Source: Phascolarctos cinereus (taxonomy: Eukaryota; Chordata; Mammalia; Diprotodontia; Phascolarctidae). From it: a DNA stretch of 64,000 nt. The stretch covers positions 803,501 to 867,500 of the forward strand of contig NW_018344259.1 of NCBI RefSeq assembly GCF_002099425.1. The letters run 5' to 3'. The translations under genes and the position numbers were made by a program. Within the stretch, counting starts at the first letter, position 1. Each line of letters starts with the position of its first letter. Below the pieces are notes generated by a model that saw nothing but the letters and a program-made list of their open reading frames with translations, was not told the DNA's origin and made no database searches. Positions 61,800-64,000 of this stretch are shown one piece after another.

Positions 61800-63420
61800 C
61801 ATATAAGGCATAAAGATTACCCCTGGGTTTTTTAAATTTATGTCACAAAAGCATAAATTGTCTTTGCTAATATTTTAAATTTTCACATCTACATTTACTA
61901 GAGAAATTAGTCTATGATTTTCTTTCTATTTTGGCTCTTCCTGGTTTAGGTATCAGCACCATATTTGTATCATAGAATTTCATAGGATTCCTTCTTCACC
62001 TATTTTTCCAAATAGTTTATACAGTATTGGCATTAATTGTTCTTTAAATGTCTGGTAGAATTTCACTTGCGAATCCATCTGGCCCTGGAGATTTCTTCTT
62101 GTGGAGTTTATTGATGGCTTATTCAATTTCTTATTCTGAAATGGGGTTAAGTATTTCATTTCCTCTTCTGTTAGTCTGGGCAAGTTATATTTTTGTAAGT
62201 ATTCATCCACTTCACTAAGAAAGTCAGATTTATTGGCAAACAGTTGGGCAAAATAGCTCCTATTATTTTAATTTCCTCTTCATCAGCGGTGAATTCACCC
62301 TTTTCATTTTTTGATACTGGTAATTTAGTTTTCTTCTTTTTTCAAACAAATTGACCAAAGATTTATCTATTTTATTGGGTTTTTTTTTTCATAAAAGCAG
62401 CTCTTAATTTTGTGAGTTTAATAGTCCTCTTAATTTCACTTTTATTAATCTCTCCTTTGATTTTCAGAATTTCTAATTTGGAATTTAATTGGGGATTTTA
62501 AATTTGTTAGTTTTCTAACTTTTTTAGTTGCATGCTCATTTCACTGGTCTCTTCTTTCTCTATGCTATTCATATAAGCATTGAGAGATACAAATTTTCCC
62601 TAAGGACTGCTTTGGCTGCATCCCATAAGTTTTGGTATGTTCTCTCATTACTGTCATTCTTTTTGGATGATGTTATTGATTGTTTCTGTGATTTGTTGTT
62701 TGACCCACTCATTCTTTAGGATTAGAATAATCTATCTTTCCATGGCCCTTTATTACAAGAAATTTTTATTGCATCATGATCTGAAAAGCATGCATTTAAT
62801 ATTACAGCAACCTATCATGATCCAATATTAGGAAAACTATCAGTATAATTGACCATGTCACTAACAAAATTAAAAGAAATGATGTGATTATCTCAATAAT
62901 GCAGAAAAGCTTTTGACAAAATACAGCAACCATTCCTATTAAAAACACTAGAGAGCATAGGAGTAAATGAAGTTTTCCTTAAAATGCTAAGTAGCATCTA
63001 CCTAAAACCATCAACAAGCACTATATGTAATAGGGATAAGCTAGAAGCATTTCCAGTAACATCAGGGGTGAAACAAGGATGCCCATTATCACCACTGTTA
63101 TTCAATATTGTATTAGAAATGTTAGCTTTAGCAATAACAGCAGAAAAGGAAATTGAGGGAATTATAAAAGGCAATGAAGAAACAAGGCTATCATCACTCT
63201 TTGCAGATGATATGATGGTATAATTACAGAATCCTAGAGAATCAACTAAAAAACCACTTGAAATAATTAACAACTTTAGCAAAGTTGCAGGATATAAAAT
63301 AAACCCACATAAATAATCAGCATTTCTATATATTTACTAATAAAGCCCAGCAGCAAGAGATAGAGAAATTCCATTTAAAGTAAGTGTAGACAAGAAAGTA
63401 TAAATTCTAAGCAGTCCTAC
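61800..63420. mobile_element. L1 ORF2 with inverted 5' part (twin-primed structure)
   Basis: From about 61800 to 62800 the minus strand reads L1 ORF2 from after the endonuclease to the start of the RT (for example [20 protein letters not shown], then [20 protein letters not shown]). From about 62820 to 63420 the plus strand reads the following RT part ([20 protein letters not shown], then SLFADDMMV at 63194-63220). The two parts are head to head, as expected of an insertion with 5' inversion. The 3' UTR-like scrap at 63700-63830 may be its tail. Frames are broken. Confidence 0.8.
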
Positions 63421-64000
63421 AGGAAAATCTCATGAACAGACCTAATAGTGGACTGTATTTCTCCTGTCCAAGAAAGACTCATCTCTAAGTTAGTTGCAGG
63501 CAATAAATCTTTCAGCCACAGCAACACTAAGACTGTCTGTTAAAATGACATAAAGGTTAGTTACTATTAGAATCAGTGAGGGAAACACCCATGTGTTCTC
63601 TAAGTACTAAGCTACTTAGAGAACTGATTCCCAAGCCAGGGCATTTAATAATTTAAAAAATAAAAACACCAAGAGAATTAGAAATCTGCAATGGTAGGAC
63701 AATATTACAAACTCCAATGATATGACTTCACATGTATGATAAGTATCATATTTCTTCCCTTCTCAATGGGAAGGGGAAAGGGTGCTGGGGAGAAAATTTG
63801 GGACTGAAAATAAAAAAAAAACCCTAGTGATAGGTTGTCAAAAAATTAGGAATCACTGCTACATGATGTTTCTTCAGTTGTCACTTAACACACTGAAGGT
63901 GCTTTGCTTATGTCAAATAAGAGTTTTGACACGAGGGAAACTTTAGAAGCTAGGAGACTGGCTATGTTCCAGGACTTCCATGTGTCATCTCATCTTGCCA
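63421..64000. other. Intron end of window: unassigned text and L1 3' scrap
   Basis: Bases 63421-63690 are not recognised. About 63700-63830 (GACTTCACATGTATGATAAG to an A run) is L1 3' UTR in plus orientation. Nothing is recognised from 63840 to the end. Confidence 0.5.

Larger units (their letters stand above)
39893..64000 (-). other. ELF1 intron 1 (5' part of the gene not reached)
   Basis: Everything right of the exon-2 acceptor appears to be intron 1. The human gene also has a very long first intron. No CpG-rich stretch or exon 1 was seen. It is built mainly of L2, L1 and SINE copies listed separately. Stretches in which I recognise nothing include 40090-41370, 45410-46339 (apart from simple A/T-rich text), 49480-50329, 51851-54990, 55890-56490 and 61401-61800. 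Confidence 0.6.

Noticed and set aside
62984-63223. Reverse-transcriptase-like open frame ([15 protein letters not shown])
   Set aside because: Not a host gene or retron; it is part of a broken L1 ORF2.

Overview
The window is host chromosomal DNA from a mammal, almost certainly a marsupial. Its only protein-coding gene is ELF1 (E74-like ETS transcription factor 1), on the minus strand. The conceptual exons match human ELF1 almost residue for residue, and introns of 0.25 to 13 kb separate them. The marsupial call rests on the repeats: a tRNA-headed SINE (GGGGCAGCTAGGTGGCACAG... CAAGTCACTTAACCCC), CORE-SINEs of the MAR1 type with an RTE-like tail, and many L2/CR1-clade and L1 copies. The species cannot be named from this sequence.

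Layout, in ELF1 transcription order (right to left): about 24 kb of intron 1 (39893-64000) with no recognised exon or CpG island; the first coding exon with 192 nt of 5' UTR (39629-39892); a 13.4-kb intron; an unexpected 48-nt in-frame candidate cassette exon (26187-26234); a 12.6-kb intron; three closely grouped exons for the acidic N-terminal half (13376-13550, 13019-13126, 11933-12097); an 8.3-kb intron; a short basic exon (3593-3676); and two exons that complete the ETS domain and start the Ser/Thr-rich tail (2471-2663, 406-876). All eight exons have GT donors and AG acceptors and compatible phases. Together they encode about 422 residues, or 438 with the cassette. The last coding exon lies left of position 1 and the non-coding first exon(s) and promoter right of 64000.

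The rest is intronic repeat. L1 3'-end fragments are all on the plus strand, antisense to ELF1, and nearly all tRNA-SINEs are too. L2-type elements lie in both orientations. One 2.4-kb fossil CR1/L3-like LINE (16850-19235) still shows endonuclease and reverse-transcriptase motifs. Several nested insertions can be ordered in time by target-site duplications, and two short inserts with duplications match no repeat I know. I found no RNA gene, CRISPR array, operon or novel multi-gene system. The points most worth a check are the cassette exon, the uORF cluster before the ELF1 start, a SINE lying 46 bases from a splice acceptor, a perfect 130-bp tandem duplication, and the unidentified retro-inserts.
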